Shown: positions 53,192 to 61,718 of the stretch, piece by piece | Layout of the letters: every line of letters starts with the position of its first letter | Position numbering within the stretch: the first letter of the stretch is position 1 | Source of the DNA: Veillonella atypica KON | Lineage (GTDB): Bacteria; Bacillota; Negativicutes; Veillonellales; Veillonellaceae | NCBI RefSeq assembly: GCF_002959915.1 | Contig: NZ_PPDE01000001.1 | Location: forward strand, 103,931-167,930 | Length of the DNA stretch: 64,000 nucleotides | Reading direction: 5' to 3' | Notes under the pieces: generated by a model | The model's database searches: none | Told to the model about the DNA's origin: nothing | The model's input: the letters and a program-made list of their open reading frames with translations, nothing else | Program-made: the position numbers and the translations under genes

Positions 53192-53907
53192 TTGGATACA
53201 CTCTCCATTTCTTCAATAATTAAACGTACCGCCTCTTGTGGATGTTCAGCCTGCGTAATAGGTCGGCCAATAACAAGGCGAGATGCACCATCCTGTAATG
53301 CACTCGATGGTGTAGCAATGCGCTTTTGGTCATTTGTAGCTGCGAAGGATGGGCGAATACCTGGTGTAACGATAAGGAAATCAGGTCCACAGGCCTCGCG
53401 AATCATCTTAGCCTCTAAAGCGGAACATACAACACCGTCCATACCGGATTCTTTTGCTAGTTTAGCAAGGCGAATGACTTGGTCTGCAATTGGTAATTGA
53501 CCGCCAATAGATGTCCAAGATTCGTCATCAAAGCTCGTTAAAACGGTAATAGCCAATAGTTTTGGACGTTCGATGCCTAGTTTTTCAGCGCTTTCACGAG
53601 CAGCCTCAGCGGCAGCTTTCATCATTATAGGGCCACCTTGACCATGAATGGTAATTAAATTGGCGCCTAAACGAGTAAGGGAAGATACGCCATGGGCCAC
53701 CGTATTAGGAATATCATGTAATTTCAAATCGAGAAATACATGTTTGCCGTGCTCTTGCAAATAGCGAACCGTTTGGTCCCCTTCGGCGTAGAATAATTCC
53801 ATGCCCACCTTATAGAAACTAACGGAGTCCCCGAGTGAGGAAGCGATAGATTTCATCGCATCCATTGTGGATACGTCGAGGGCGACGATTAATCTGTCAT
53901 CTGCCAT
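53188..53907 (-). CDS. pyrF: orotidine 5'-phosphate decarboxylase
   Basis: 239 residues. Catalytic array D60-K62-D65 in FLDLKLHDIPNT; N-terminal LIVALDVSTMDAM and phosphate loop VIGRPITQAEHP. It makes UMP. GGAGG precedes ATG. Operon pyrF-pyrE. Upstream lie TTTTCACA and TGTGAAAG half sites (53943-53990) within the likely promoter region (TTGACA on the minus strand near 53970). Confidence 0.95.
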   Translation of the reverse strand: MADDRLIVALDVSTMDAMKSIASSLGDSVSFYKVGMELFYAEGDQTVRYLQEHGKHVFLDLKLHDIPNTVAHGVSSLTRLGANLITIHGQGGPIMMKAAAEAARESAEKLGIERPKLLAITVLTSFDDESWTSIGGQLPIADQVIRLAKLAKESGMDGVVCSALEAKMIREACGPDFLIVTPGIRPSFAATNDQKRIATPSSALQDGASRLVIGRPITQAEHPQEAVRLIIEEMESVSK

Positions 53908-54035
53908 GTTATAACCTCCATAGTACTTATATATCTAAATAATTTTCACATAGAATAGGGCGTCCTGTCAATGAAAATCCGTTGTGAAAGTCGGCTTAAG
54001 AACTGCTTTTATACATCGATTTTCTTCGCGTTCAT

Positions 54036-54043
54036 GATATAAT
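54036..54043 (+). promoter_or_regulatory. extended -10 promoter of the exonuclease gene
   Basis: TGATATAAT (54035-54043) with a weak TCGATT -35 17 bases upstream; about 90 bases of leader follow. Confidence 0.45.
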
Positions 54044-54138
54044 AAATACAGAAGTGAAGATGATTCCTAATACGAGTTGATATATGTATATCGGACTGAT
54101 GTATATAATATGTTGTTAATAGCTAAGAAAGGATTACC

Positions 54139-54768
54139 ATGTTAGATTTTGTAGCATTGGATTTTGAAACAGCTAATAAATATAAAAATAGCGCCTGTTC
54201 CTTAGCGGTCATTACCGTTGAAAATGGGCAGATTACCAAAAAAGCATATAGTCTTATTAAACCACCGTTTATGTCCTTTGACCCAGAATGTATTGAAATT
54301 CATGGAATTGAACCTAAAGAAGTGTTGCATGAAAAGACATTTGATCAACTATGGCCTGCTATCTATGAAAATCATTTGAAGGGAAAAATCATGATTGCCC
54401 ATAATGCAAAATTCGATATGAATGTATTGCGTGCCACTCTTGATTACTATAACATTCCTTGGCCAGAACTTGACTATGCGTGTACTGTAAAAATTTCTCG
54501 TGCCGTATGGCCCGATTTGGTAAATCACAAATTGAACACAATGGCGGCGTACTTAGGCATAGAATTTAAGCATCATTATGCATTGGATGATGCTGAAACA
54601 TGCGCCAAGGTTGCTATCGAGGCAGCTCGCTTGAAAGGGGCGAACTCACTACCCGAACTACTTTCAAAAACAGGCGTACCTCTTGAACCATTTATCGATG
54701 AAAAAAATAAAGCTGCACAAGCAGAATTACATAAGGAACCAGAACCAGAGCAGATGTCCTTTTTCTAA
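54139..54768 (+). CDS. DnaQ-like 3'-5' exonuclease
   Basis: 209 residues. DEDDh family: motif I D8/E10 in ALDFETAN, motif II AHNAKFDMNVL, motif III HYALDDAETCAKV. A C-terminal extension of about 50 charged residues ends in EQMSFF, a beta-clamp-binding-like hydrophobic end. Stand-alone proofreading or repair exonuclease rather than PolC. AAAGGA precedes ATG. Confidence 0.9.
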   Translation: MLDFVALDFETANKYKNSACSLAVITVENGQITKKAYSLIKPPFMSFDPECIEIHGIEPKEVLHEKTFDQLWPAIYENHLKGKIMIAHNAKFDMNVLRATLDYYNIPWPELDYACTVKISRAVWPDLVNHKLNTMAAYLGIEFKHHYALDDAETCAKVAIEAARLKGANSLPELLSKTGVPLEPFIDEKNKAAQAELHKEPEPEQMSFF

Positions 54769-54831
54769 AGACGTGCTCGGTTACGATGGTAACTAATCCT
54801 GATAGAATAATAGATTGTTTTGGAGGTAGTC

Positions 54832-55494
54832 ATGTTAGGTAAAGAACTATTAACCTATGTGGATCATACATTGTTAAGACCCATTGCTACATGGGACGAA
54901 ATTAAGGTGATTTGTGAAGATGCATTGGCCTATCATACGGCATCAGTTTGCATTCCCCCCGATTTTGTGGCATCCGCTCATAATGCATATCCCAATTTGA
55001 ATGTTTGTACCGTTATTGGGTTTCCTCTAGGCTATCAAACGACAGAATCCAAGGTGGCGGAAGCGAAACAAGCTATTGCAGAAGGTGCATCAGAAGTGGA
55101 TATGGTCATCAATCTAGGTGATGCGAAACAAGGGGATTTTCATGCTATAACAGAGGAAATCAAGGCTCTTAAATCCGTATGCGGTGATAACATTTTAAAG
55201 GTTATCATCGAGGCCTGTTTCTTAACGAATGAAGAAAAGATAGAACTATGCCATTGTGTAACGGAAGGCGGCGCAGATTTTATCAAGACCTCAACTGGAT
55301 TTGGTAGTGGTGGCGCTACATTAGAAGATGTGCAACTATTTAAGAAGCACATTGGTCCTAATGTACAGATTAAGGCTGCCGGAGGCATTCGTTCCATTTC
55401 TGATATGAAGGCTTATATTGCAGAAGGGTGTAGTCGTATCGGGGCGAGTGCGGCCGTAGAGCTCCTAAAAGATCATTTGGACGAAGAAGTATAA
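54832..55494 (+). CDS. deoC: deoxyribose-phosphate aldolase
   Basis: 220 residues from ATG 54832 (GGAGG upstream). Schiff-base K152 in GADFIKTSTGF, D90 in EVDMVINLG and K181 in QIKAAGGIRS form the class I aldolase site. It splits deoxyribose-5-phosphate from nucleoside breakdown to acetaldehyde and glyceraldehyde-3-phosphate. First of deoC-pdp-cdd. Confidence 0.95.
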   Translation: MLGKELLTYVDHTLLRPIATWDEIKVICEDALAYHTASVCIPPDFVASAHNAYPNLNVCTVIGFPLGYQTTESKVAEAKQAIAEGASEVDMVINLGDAKQGDFHAITEEIKALKSVCGDNILKVIIEACFLTNEEKIELCHCVTEGGADFIKTSTGFGSGGATLEDVQLFKKHIGPNVQIKAAGGIRSISDMKAYIAEGCSRIGASAAVELLKDHLDEEV

Positions 55495-55496
55495 AG

Positions 55497-55527
55497 AAAA
55501 ACCACCTAGGCAGTGCTTAGGTGGTTT
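55497..55527 (+). terminator. hairpin between deoC and pdp
   Basis: AAACCACCTA / TAGGTGGTTT stem with a 9-base loop and weak U-tract. Probably partial termination or mRNA stabilisation inside the operon. Confidence 0.55.
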
Positions 55528-55547
55528 CTTAGAATGGCGGTGTAACT

Positions 55548-56849
55548 ATGCGCATGTATGATATTATTTTGAAAAAAAGAGCCAATTTAGCACTAACAAA
55601 TGAGGAAATTCGCTTTGTCATAGAGGGCTATGTACATGGTACTATTCCTGATTATCAAGTAAGTGCTCTATTGATGACCATCGTATTTAATGGTATGAAT
55701 GCTCGTGAACTCGGTACGTTGACACTCTCGATGGCTCAGTCTGGACAAATGGTGGATTTATCGTCAATTGATGGTATCACCGTAGATAAACATAGTACAG
55801 GTGGTGTAGGGGATAAGACGACACTTATCATTGCTCCTTTAGTGGCCGCCTGTGGTGGTAAGGTCGCAAAAATGTCTGGTAGAGGCCTAGGGCATACAGG
55901 GGGGACTATCGATAAAATGGAATCGATTCCTCATTTGAAAGTATCCTTAAGTCAAGAAGATTTTATCGCCCAAGTCAATAGAATAGGCCTTGCTGTTATA
56001 GGTCAATCAGAAGGCTTGGCACCAGCCGATAAAAAACTTTATGCTTTGCGCGATGTAACGGGAACAGTGGACAGTATTCCTCTTATTGCTTCCTCCGTGA
56101 TGAGCAAGAAATTGGCATCTGGTGCGCAAGCCATTCTACTAGATGTAAAGGTCGGCAGTGGAGCCTTTATGAAAACCATTGAAGAGGCCCGTTCCTTGGC
56201 TAAGGCTATGGTAGATATTGGACGTGAAAACGGTCGTTCCGTTAAGGCTGTTTTGACGGATATGGATCGGCCCCTTGGTCATGCCATAGGCAATGCCTTA
56301 GAAATTCGTGAGGTCATTGATACATTAAAAGGTCATGGCCCTGAGGACTTGACTCATGAATGTATTATCATGGCTGCTCACATGCTCGTTTTAAGCCACA
56401 TCTGCGACTATGAAACCGCCCTAACTCGTGTGCGTGAGGCTCTCGATTCTGGCGCTGCACTCGAACGTCTACGCCTCATGATTGACGCTCAAGGTGGTAA
56501 TAGCTCTGTGATTGATGATGAAAGCCTACTAGTTATCGGCCAATGTACATCTGATGTAATAGCGCCTAAGGCTGGTTACATTACCCATATGAATACCGAA
56601 CAATGTGGTATAGCATCTGTTATGCTTGGTGCTGGCCGCACCATTAAAGATGGCCCTATCGATTATAGTGCAGGTATTATCATGCATAAAAAAACTGGTG
56701 ATGCCATTACTGAAGGTGAAAGTATTGCGACCTTGTATGCCTCTGATGAAAGCTTACTTGCTAATGCGGCTAAGACCTATATAGAGGCGATTACAATTGG
56801 TGACGAACTGCCGAGCGTAGTGGATACAATCCTTGATATTGTGGAATAA
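55548..56849 (+). CDS. pdp: pyrimidine-nucleoside phosphorylase
   Basis: 433 residues. The thymidine/pyrimidine phosphorylase signature VDKHSTGGVGDKTTLIIAPL, then SGRGLGHTGGTIDKMESIP and SSVMSKKLASG are complete; the C-terminal barrel-sandwich domain (DGPIDYSAGIIMHKKTGD) is present. It phosphorolyses uridine, deoxyuridine and thymidine. Follows deoC by 53 bases; cdd starts 10 bases after. Confidence 0.94.
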   Translation: MRMYDIILKKRANLALTNEEIRFVIEGYVHGTIPDYQVSALLMTIVFNGMNARELGTLTLSMAQSGQMVDLSSIDGITVDKHSTGGVGDKTTLIIAPLVAACGGKVAKMSGRGLGHTGGTIDKMESIPHLKVSLSQEDFIAQVNRIGLAVIGQSEGLAPADKKLYALRDVTGTVDSIPLIASSVMSKKLASGAQAILLDVKVGSGAFMKTIEEARSLAKAMVDIGRENGRSVKAVLTDMDRPLGHAIGNALEIREVIDTLKGHGPEDLTHECIIMAAHMLVLSHICDYETALTRVREALDSGAALERLRLMIDAQGGNSSVIDDESLLVIGQCTSDVIAPKAGYITHMNTEQCGIASVMLGAGRTIKDGPIDYSAGIIMHKKTGDAITEGESIATLYASDESLLANAAKTYIEAITIGDELPSVVDTILDIVE

Positions 56850-56859
56850 GGAGTCGTAT

Positions 56860-57264
56860 ATGACAGAATTAGAAATTCAAAAACTTATGGATTGTGCCAT
56901 AAAAGCTCGCGAAAACGCTTATTCTCCATATTCACATTTCGCTGTTGGCGCTGCTTTGTTATGCGAAGATAGTACCCTTTACGAAGGGTGCAATATAGAA
57001 AATGCTTCCTATGGTCTCACAAACTGTGCTGAACGAACGGCCATTTTTAAAGCCGTATCCGAAGGTCATATAAAATTTAAGGCCCTTGCCGTAGTTGCTG
57101 ATACAGAAGGACCTTGTGCGCCATGTGGCGCATGTCGTCAGGTAATGGCTGAATTTAAAATACCTCTAATCATTATGGGGAACTTGATGGGGAATATAAA
57201 AATAGTAACTATGGAGGAACTATTACCATTTAGTTTTTCTGAATGCGATGTAACTGGTAAATAG
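56860..57264 (+). CDS. cdd: cytidine deaminase
   Basis: 134 residues from ATG 56860 (AAGGAG upstream; the earlier in-frame start is inside pdp). Zinc ligands C56, C86, C89 and catalytic E58 in TNCAERTAIF and PCAPCGACRQ. Tetrameric short form. It turns cytidine/deoxycytidine to uridine, feeding Pdp. Confidence 0.96.
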   Translation: MTELEIQKLMDCAIKARENAYSPYSHFAVGAALLCEDSTLYEGCNIENASYGLTNCAERTAIFKAVSEGHIKFKALAVVADTEGPCAPCGACRQVMAEFKIPLIIMGNLMGNIKIVTMEELLPFSFSECDVTGK

Positions 57265-57296
57265 ATCCTTCTACAGTGAAATATACGTAGTACAAG

Positions 57297-57328
57297 AAAA
57301 AGGCTGGAGCGCGTAGCTCCAGCCTTTT
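57297..57328. terminator. bidirectional terminator between cdd and the MetQ gene
   Basis: AAAAGGCTGGAGC / GCTCCAGCCTTTT perfect stem, loop GCGTA. Confidence 0.92.
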
Positions 57329-57346
57329 AGCATAAGATAATGACCA

Positions 57347-58168
57347 TTAGAATGCAGGAACAATTGCACCTTGGTATTTATCTTGAATGAATTTTTTGAT
57401 TTCAGGGCTATGAAGAGCTTCCATCAATTTCTTGATACGAGGGTCGTTTTCATTGCCTTTAAGAACAGTTACGATATTTACGTAAGGGGAATCATTAGAT
57501 TCGATGAACAATGCATCTTTACCAGGGTTAAGACCTGCACTTAATGCATAGTTTGTGTTGATAGCTGCTAGTGCAACATCGTCGATGGAACGAGGCACTT
57601 GAGCGGCTTCTAATTCTACGAATTGGTAACCATTAGGATTAGAAGCGATATCTTGTACAGTGGATAAGATATTGTTAGAGTCTTTCAATGTGATAAGACC
57701 AGCTTTTTGTAATAACATTAATGCACGACCACCATTTGTAGGGTCATTAGGAATAGCGATTTTTGCACCTTTAGGAAGGTCTTTTAAATCTTTGATTTGA
57801 CGGGAATATAAGCCCATTGGTTCAAGATGAACGCCACCCACAGATACTAGAGGAAGGTTATGAGCTTTCGCAAATTCGTCCATGTATGGCACATGTTGGA
57901 AGAAGTTAGCGTCGATTTCTTTATCACCCAATGCTAGATTTGGTGTATTGTAATCAGTGAATTCTGTGATTTGTAAATCGATATTATCTTTTGCTAAAAT
58001 CGGTTTTACTTGTTCTAAGATTTCCGCATGTGGTACTGCAGTAGCACCAATTTTTAATACTTGTTTGTCACCGCTGCTAGCCGCTTTATTATTATCGCTG
58101 CCGCAACCTGCGATTAATAGCGCACCGCCGAGAACGACTGTAGCCGCTAATGCTAAAAATTTGTTCAT
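57347..58168 (-). CDS. metQ: MetQ/NlpA-family substrate-binding lipoprotein
   Basis: 273 residues. Lipoprotein signal with Cys22 (LLIAGC). NLPA domain: LKIGATAVPHAEILEQVKP, FTDYNTPNLALGDKEIDANF, FQHVPYMDEFA, IPNDPTNGGRALMLLQKAGL. It binds methionine (or a related ligand) for a MetNI ABC importer. No metN or metI is next to it, so it is an orphan binding protein here. No SAM riboswitch or T-box fits upstream. Confidence 0.9.
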   Translation of the reverse strand: MNKFLALAATVVLGGALLIAGCGSDNNKAASSGDKQVLKIGATAVPHAEILEQVKPILAKDNIDLQITEFTDYNTPNLALGDKEIDANFFQHVPYMDEFAKAHNLPLVSVGGVHLEPMGLYSRQIKDLKDLPKGAKIAIPNDPTNGGRALMLLQKAGLITLKDSNNILSTVQDIASNPNGYQFVELEAAQVPRSIDDVALAAINTNYALSAGLNPGKDALFIESNDSPYVNIVTVLKGNENDPRIKKLMEALHSPEIKKFIQDKYQGAIVPAF

Positions 58169-58287
58169 ACAAACACTCTCCTTTTCGAGAAAATTAAATG
58201 TAATTCGATAAGCTTATAGTACTAAATTATTTCCCATCATGCAAGTATGTATTATTAGTAGTTATCCATAACTAAAAGTTATATAGA

Positions 58288-58382
58288 AAGAGGAGCTGCC
58301 ATTCAAAACCGACTTTGGCCCTGCGTAGGCCGTAGGCCGGAGTCAGACCCGGCCGGTGGAGGTTTTGAGTGGTAGCTCCTTT
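58288..58382. repeat. long structured hairpin element, copy 2
   Basis: Arms AGGAGCTGCCATTCAAAACC (58291-58310) and GGTTTTGAGTGGTAGCTCCT (58361-58380) pair over 20 bp (two G-U in plus-strand RNA). The core 58311-58360 repeats that of copy 1 (GACTTTGGCCCTGCG, then GGCCGTAGGCC, CAGACC, GGCCGGTGGAG) at about 42 of 50 positions, while the arms are unrelated to copy 1. It lies 21 bases past the menA stop. Confidence 0.75.
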
Positions 58383-58403
58383 GCTTATTGTCTTTTAGTT
58401 TGG

Positions 58404-59300
58404 TTAACGGCTAATAATGAGCCCTATACCTAATAGTAATTGATATAACATAGCAGCACCAGCGGTAGTACCCATGGCTTTATCTAATTTGATTTCGTCC
58501 ACATGGGTATAGAATGTTTTGATGGTTTTAAATGCTGGGATGATGGCTAGTAATGCGAGTAATGCTGGGATTGGGAGGACTTTCAAATAGATCCAGGCTC
58601 CAATCCAGAAGAAGTTAAAGATATAGGTGATGCTCATTAGGCTGATGGCACGGTCGCGGCCTAATACAATTGGTAATGTGCGACGACCGTGTTTTTCATC
58701 GTTTCGAATATCTCGAATGTTGTTGGTGAGCATGATGGATCCAACTAATAGAGTAGCCGGTAGTGCAGGGATTAGGAATGCTAGTGAAAGTTCACGCGTC
58801 CACGCAAAGCCTGTAATGAGGACAATAGCAAAACCCATGGCGATACCGGATGAGATCTCCCCAAATGGTGTGCGAGAAATTGGCTTTGGGCCACCTGAAT
58901 ACAAAAAACTAATTAAAATACAGATGATGCCGGCCGGAATGTACCACCATGTAATGGTGGCTGATAGGTATAGGCCGATGATGATAGGTACAATCATAAG
59001 AACCTTAATCATAGTGGAGATGAGCTTTGGCGTCACAGCACCACGGGTAAGGGAACCAGCATTACCTATTTTTTGCCCCGCATCAAGACCAGATTTAAAA
59101 TCTTTCAATTCATTCCATAAATTGGCAATGATTTGAGCCGATACGACGGCTAAAAATATAAGAATTGTATGGAATATGGCGAGTCCTGTGCCATGAAGTG
59201 CACCGAAGGTATAATAACTAAATGCAGCACCTAAGATGGTTGGCCCTAATGCAGCAGCCAATGTGCGAGGTCTAGTGAGAGGAATTAATTCTTGTATCAT
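58404..59300 (-). CDS. menA: 1,4-dihydroxy-2-naphthoate polyprenyltransferase
   Basis: 298 residues from ATG 59300; a TTG at 59321 is also possible, but it touches the AAAGGAG site and neither spacing is ideal. UbiA superfamily: N-terminal LTRPRTLAAALGPTILGAAF, first Asp motif NLWNELKDFKSGLDAG, second NNIRDIRNDEKHGRRTL, and about eight membrane spans. It prenylates DHNA made by the men operon at 26-34 kb, so the pathway is split over two loci. menG/ubiE is not in the window. Confidence 0.92.
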   Translation of the reverse strand: MIQELIPLTRPRTLAAALGPTILGAAFSYYTFGALHGTGLAIFHTILIFLAVVSAQIIANLWNELKDFKSGLDAGQKIGNAGSLTRGAVTPKLISTMIKVLMIVPIIIGLYLSATITWWYIPAGIICILISFLYSGGPKPISRTPFGEISSGIAMGFAIVLITGFAWTRELSLAFLIPALPATLLVGSIMLTNNIRDIRNDEKHGRRTLPIVLGRDRAISLMSITYIFNFFWIGAWIYLKVLPIPALLALLAIIPAFKTIKTFYTHVDEIKLDKAMGTTAGAAMLYQLLLGIGLIISR

Positions 59301-59502
59301 AATGGTGTGGCGAAATGCCAACTCCTTTCTGTTAGAAATACGTTTTCTTATCTTTAAGTATTGTATAGTACATTAGGAGAAATGTAAATTTGGTGTACCT
59401 ATCATGTTAGTACAATTGTATAGTATAATATTATATGTATATTTAAAATTCTTAATTTAACTTACTTATATAATTCAATTCATATATTCATGAGGTGAGA
59501 CT

Positions 59503-60447
59503 ATGAAAACGTGGAGTAAGAAGGTAATGACACTAGCTTGCGCGACCTGCTTAACGGTAGGTATGGCGGCTGTAGCTTGTGCCGATACAATTGATTTAGG
59601 CTATGGTCAGTATGCTACCACTAATAATGGTGTACACGCGGTAGCTGTAGATGCGATTCCTACAAATCCTACTTTCAGAACGATGGAACAAAATAAGACC
59701 CTTCAAACAGCTAATGAGCGAGCTGCAAAATCTATGAATGACCGCATAAAAACATCCTACCCAATGGTAAAAGAGGAATTTAAAGGTACTGCTCTAGATG
59801 GGTATAGTTTGTACCAATTATCTGGGGATAGTATATTAGGTCATCATACAGGTTGGTTGCTTACATACAATGTAAATAAAGAGGCGATTAATTATCTCGA
59901 TCGTACAGCTACTCAAATTGTTAACGCAGCAATGGCCGATAAACAAGTGAAAGCACAATCTGTTAGCGAGCCTTACACAAAATCTAATGCAGAGAAGTTT
60001 ATTTCAAAAATGGCCACAGTTACACTTGATCGCAAGATGTTAGAACCACAAATGGCAAATTTAAATGCTACTATGCATCGCGACATGATTAAAACAATAC
60101 AACAAAGTGCTATGCAAGATGCGTCGTTGTCGCAAAAGAATAGACAAAGTGTGCAAGAGGGCGTAGATCTGTTTAAGAGAGTCATCCCTAACTTTACAAT
60201 GGGCGCTACAGAAATATCATTTAAACCATATACATCTAAGTTTGGTGCTATGGCTGGTATGAGTGTGCGCGGCAGCTTAAAATATGATGGTTTTGTATTG
60301 CCTGGTAGCTTAACTATGTATGCAATGCCACAAAACGATGGGCTTACAGTACAAATCTTGGCTACCGAAGATACGAGCCGAGATTACTGGTCAGGACAAT
60401 TAGAATCCATGTATGGATTGAAAACCCTAAAGGGAGGCAATAAATAA
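59503..60447 (+). CDS. exported protein of unknown function (first of a coupled pair)
   Basis: 314 residues. Signal peptide about 1-27 (LACATCLTVGMAAVACA). The mature protein is mixed alpha/beta, with YSLYQLSGDSILGHHTGWLLTY in the middle and ILATEDTSRDYWSGQLESM at the end. No enzyme or binding motif seen. The stop overlaps the next start (TAATG), and the next protein has the same order of elements (YDVYQLQGEDKTGQ; LTSDVQRQYFMPIF), so the two are probably distant paralogues acting together in the periplasm. Confidence 0.72.
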   Translation: MKTWSKKVMTLACATCLTVGMAAVACADTIDLGYGQYATTNNGVHAVAVDAIPTNPTFRTMEQNKTLQTANERAAKSMNDRIKTSYPMVKEEFKGTALDGYSLYQLSGDSILGHHTGWLLTYNVNKEAINYLDRTATQIVNAAMADKQVKAQSVSEPYTKSNAEKFISKMATVTLDRKMLEPQMANLNATMHRDMIKTIQQSAMQDASLSQKNRQSVQEGVDLFKRVIPNFTMGATEISFKPYTSKFGAMAGMSVRGSLKYDGFVLPGSLTMYAMPQNDGLTVQILATEDTSRDYWSGQLESMYGLKTLKGGNK

Positions 60448-61271
60448 TGAAACCTTTAAAAACTCTTGTATTAGCAGCATGTTTAGTTGGTGCTGTGACT
60501 AGTTTTGCGGGCGCAACGGATGTAAAAACATTAGCAGGGACTATGTCTGTTCCTAATACAGTTACGGTGGCGACCGCATCTGATACAAATTCAGTGGATA
60601 TTATAAAGGATTTGCTTATCAAGGATAATGCAAAACCAACTACGAATAAACGGACCCGTCAAAGTAATGAGGATGCATTATCTGCGCTTAACTATATGGG
60701 CGTTTCCTATGATGTATATCAATTACAAGGGGAAGATAAAACCGGCCAAAAGGACGCTTTGTTAGTGGCCGTAGATTTGAAAACAGCAGCCAATGCATTG
60801 TTTGATAACCCTAAGGCTAATGCGTCTGTCCTTCCTGTATTAGCCATACTCAATAATGGTGAGTTGGATCCGATTACAGAACAACTCATGTTGACTACGG
60901 TTAATAATCTGTTGCCAAAAGAATCTAAAACATTTACATTGCCAGATAAGAACGTACCCGGTTCCATCTATGTAAGTGCTGGTACAGGTTACAGCACTGC
61001 CGTTGGTGTAGTTGGTGAAAGCCAAAAACCTACTACAATTACTGTAGAAAACACAGAACAAATGGAGAAAATGAATAATACAAAGTATCAAACATATACG
61101 GTAGGTTCTCGTGTATTAGTTGATGCGGAAGGTATCAAATTCCCATATTATGCAAAAGCAGCACTCGTAATGAATCCACAAAAGCCTACATTGTTCTTGG
61201 CATTGACTAGTGATGTACAACGTCAATATTTTATGCCAATCTTTGCAGATGCTTTCAAATCTATTAAATAA
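60447..61271 (+). CDS. exported protein of unknown function (second of a coupled pair)
   Basis: 274 residues. Signal peptide about 1-22 (LVLAACLVGAVTSFAGA). GGGAGG lies 9 bases before ATG, which shares an A with the previous stop codon. Middle region YDVYQLQGEDKTGQKDALLV parallels the neighbour; C-terminus LALTSDVQRQYFMPIFADAF. Soluble periplasmic prediction, no recognised family. Confidence 0.72.
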   Translation: MKPLKTLVLAACLVGAVTSFAGATDVKTLAGTMSVPNTVTVATASDTNSVDIIKDLLIKDNAKPTTNKRTRQSNEDALSALNYMGVSYDVYQLQGEDKTGQKDALLVAVDLKTAANALFDNPKANASVLPVLAILNNGELDPITEQLMLTTVNNLLPKESKTFTLPDKNVPGSIYVSAGTGYSTAVGVVGESQKPTTITVENTEQMEKMNNTKYQTYTVGSRVLVDAEGIKFPYYAKAALVMNPQKPTLFLALTSDVQRQYFMPIFADAFKSIK

Positions 61272-61345
61272 AATATATTGAAAAACATCGATATTAATGT
61301 ATAATAATTTCTATATGATGTATGTATTGTAAAAGGAGTCCTATT

Positions 61346-61717
61346 ATGAAAACAATTCACACAGATAAAGCGCCTGCAGCAGTAGGTCCCTATTCCCAAG
61401 CTAAAGTAGCTGGCGGTTTCTTGTTCGCTTCTGGTCAGGTAGCGATTAACCCGGCTACGGGTTCCGTAGTTGAAGGAGGTATCGAAGCACAAACTGAACA
61501 AGTATGCAAAAATATTGAAGCTGTATTAGCCGAAGCAGGTTCTGATTTCTCCAAGGTTATCAAAACAACATGCTTCTTAGCTGATATCAATGACTTCAAA
61601 CCTTTCAACGAAGTATATGCAAAATATTTTACATCTAAACCAGCTCGTTCTTGCGTGGCTGTAAAAGATCTTCCATTGGGCGTTGCAGTAGAAGTGGAAA
61701 TCATCGCGGAAGTATAA
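61346..61717 (+). CDS. ridA: RidA family reactive-intermediate deaminase
   Basis: 123 residues from ATG 61346 (AAAGGAG upstream). APAAVGPYSQAKVAGGFLFASGQ, the signature ARSCVAVKDLPLGVAVEVEI with the conserved Arg, and the Glu at the end are those of RidA. It hydrolyses enamine/imine intermediates such as 2-aminoacrylate. The next gene, two bases on, is a cysteine desulfidase, which would produce 2-aminoacrylate: a neat functional pair. Confidence 0.95.
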   Translation: MKTIHTDKAPAAVGPYSQAKVAGGFLFASGQVAINPATGSVVEGGIEAQTEQVCKNIEAVLAEAGSDFSKVIKTTCFLADINDFKPFNEVYAKYFTSKPARSCVAVKDLPLGVAVEVEIIAEV

Positions 61718-61718
61718 T

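Noticed and set aside
58169..58287. SAM riboswitch or T-box before metQ
   Set aside because: The gap is short and shows no terminator/antiterminator pair reading toward metQ and no T-box sequence.
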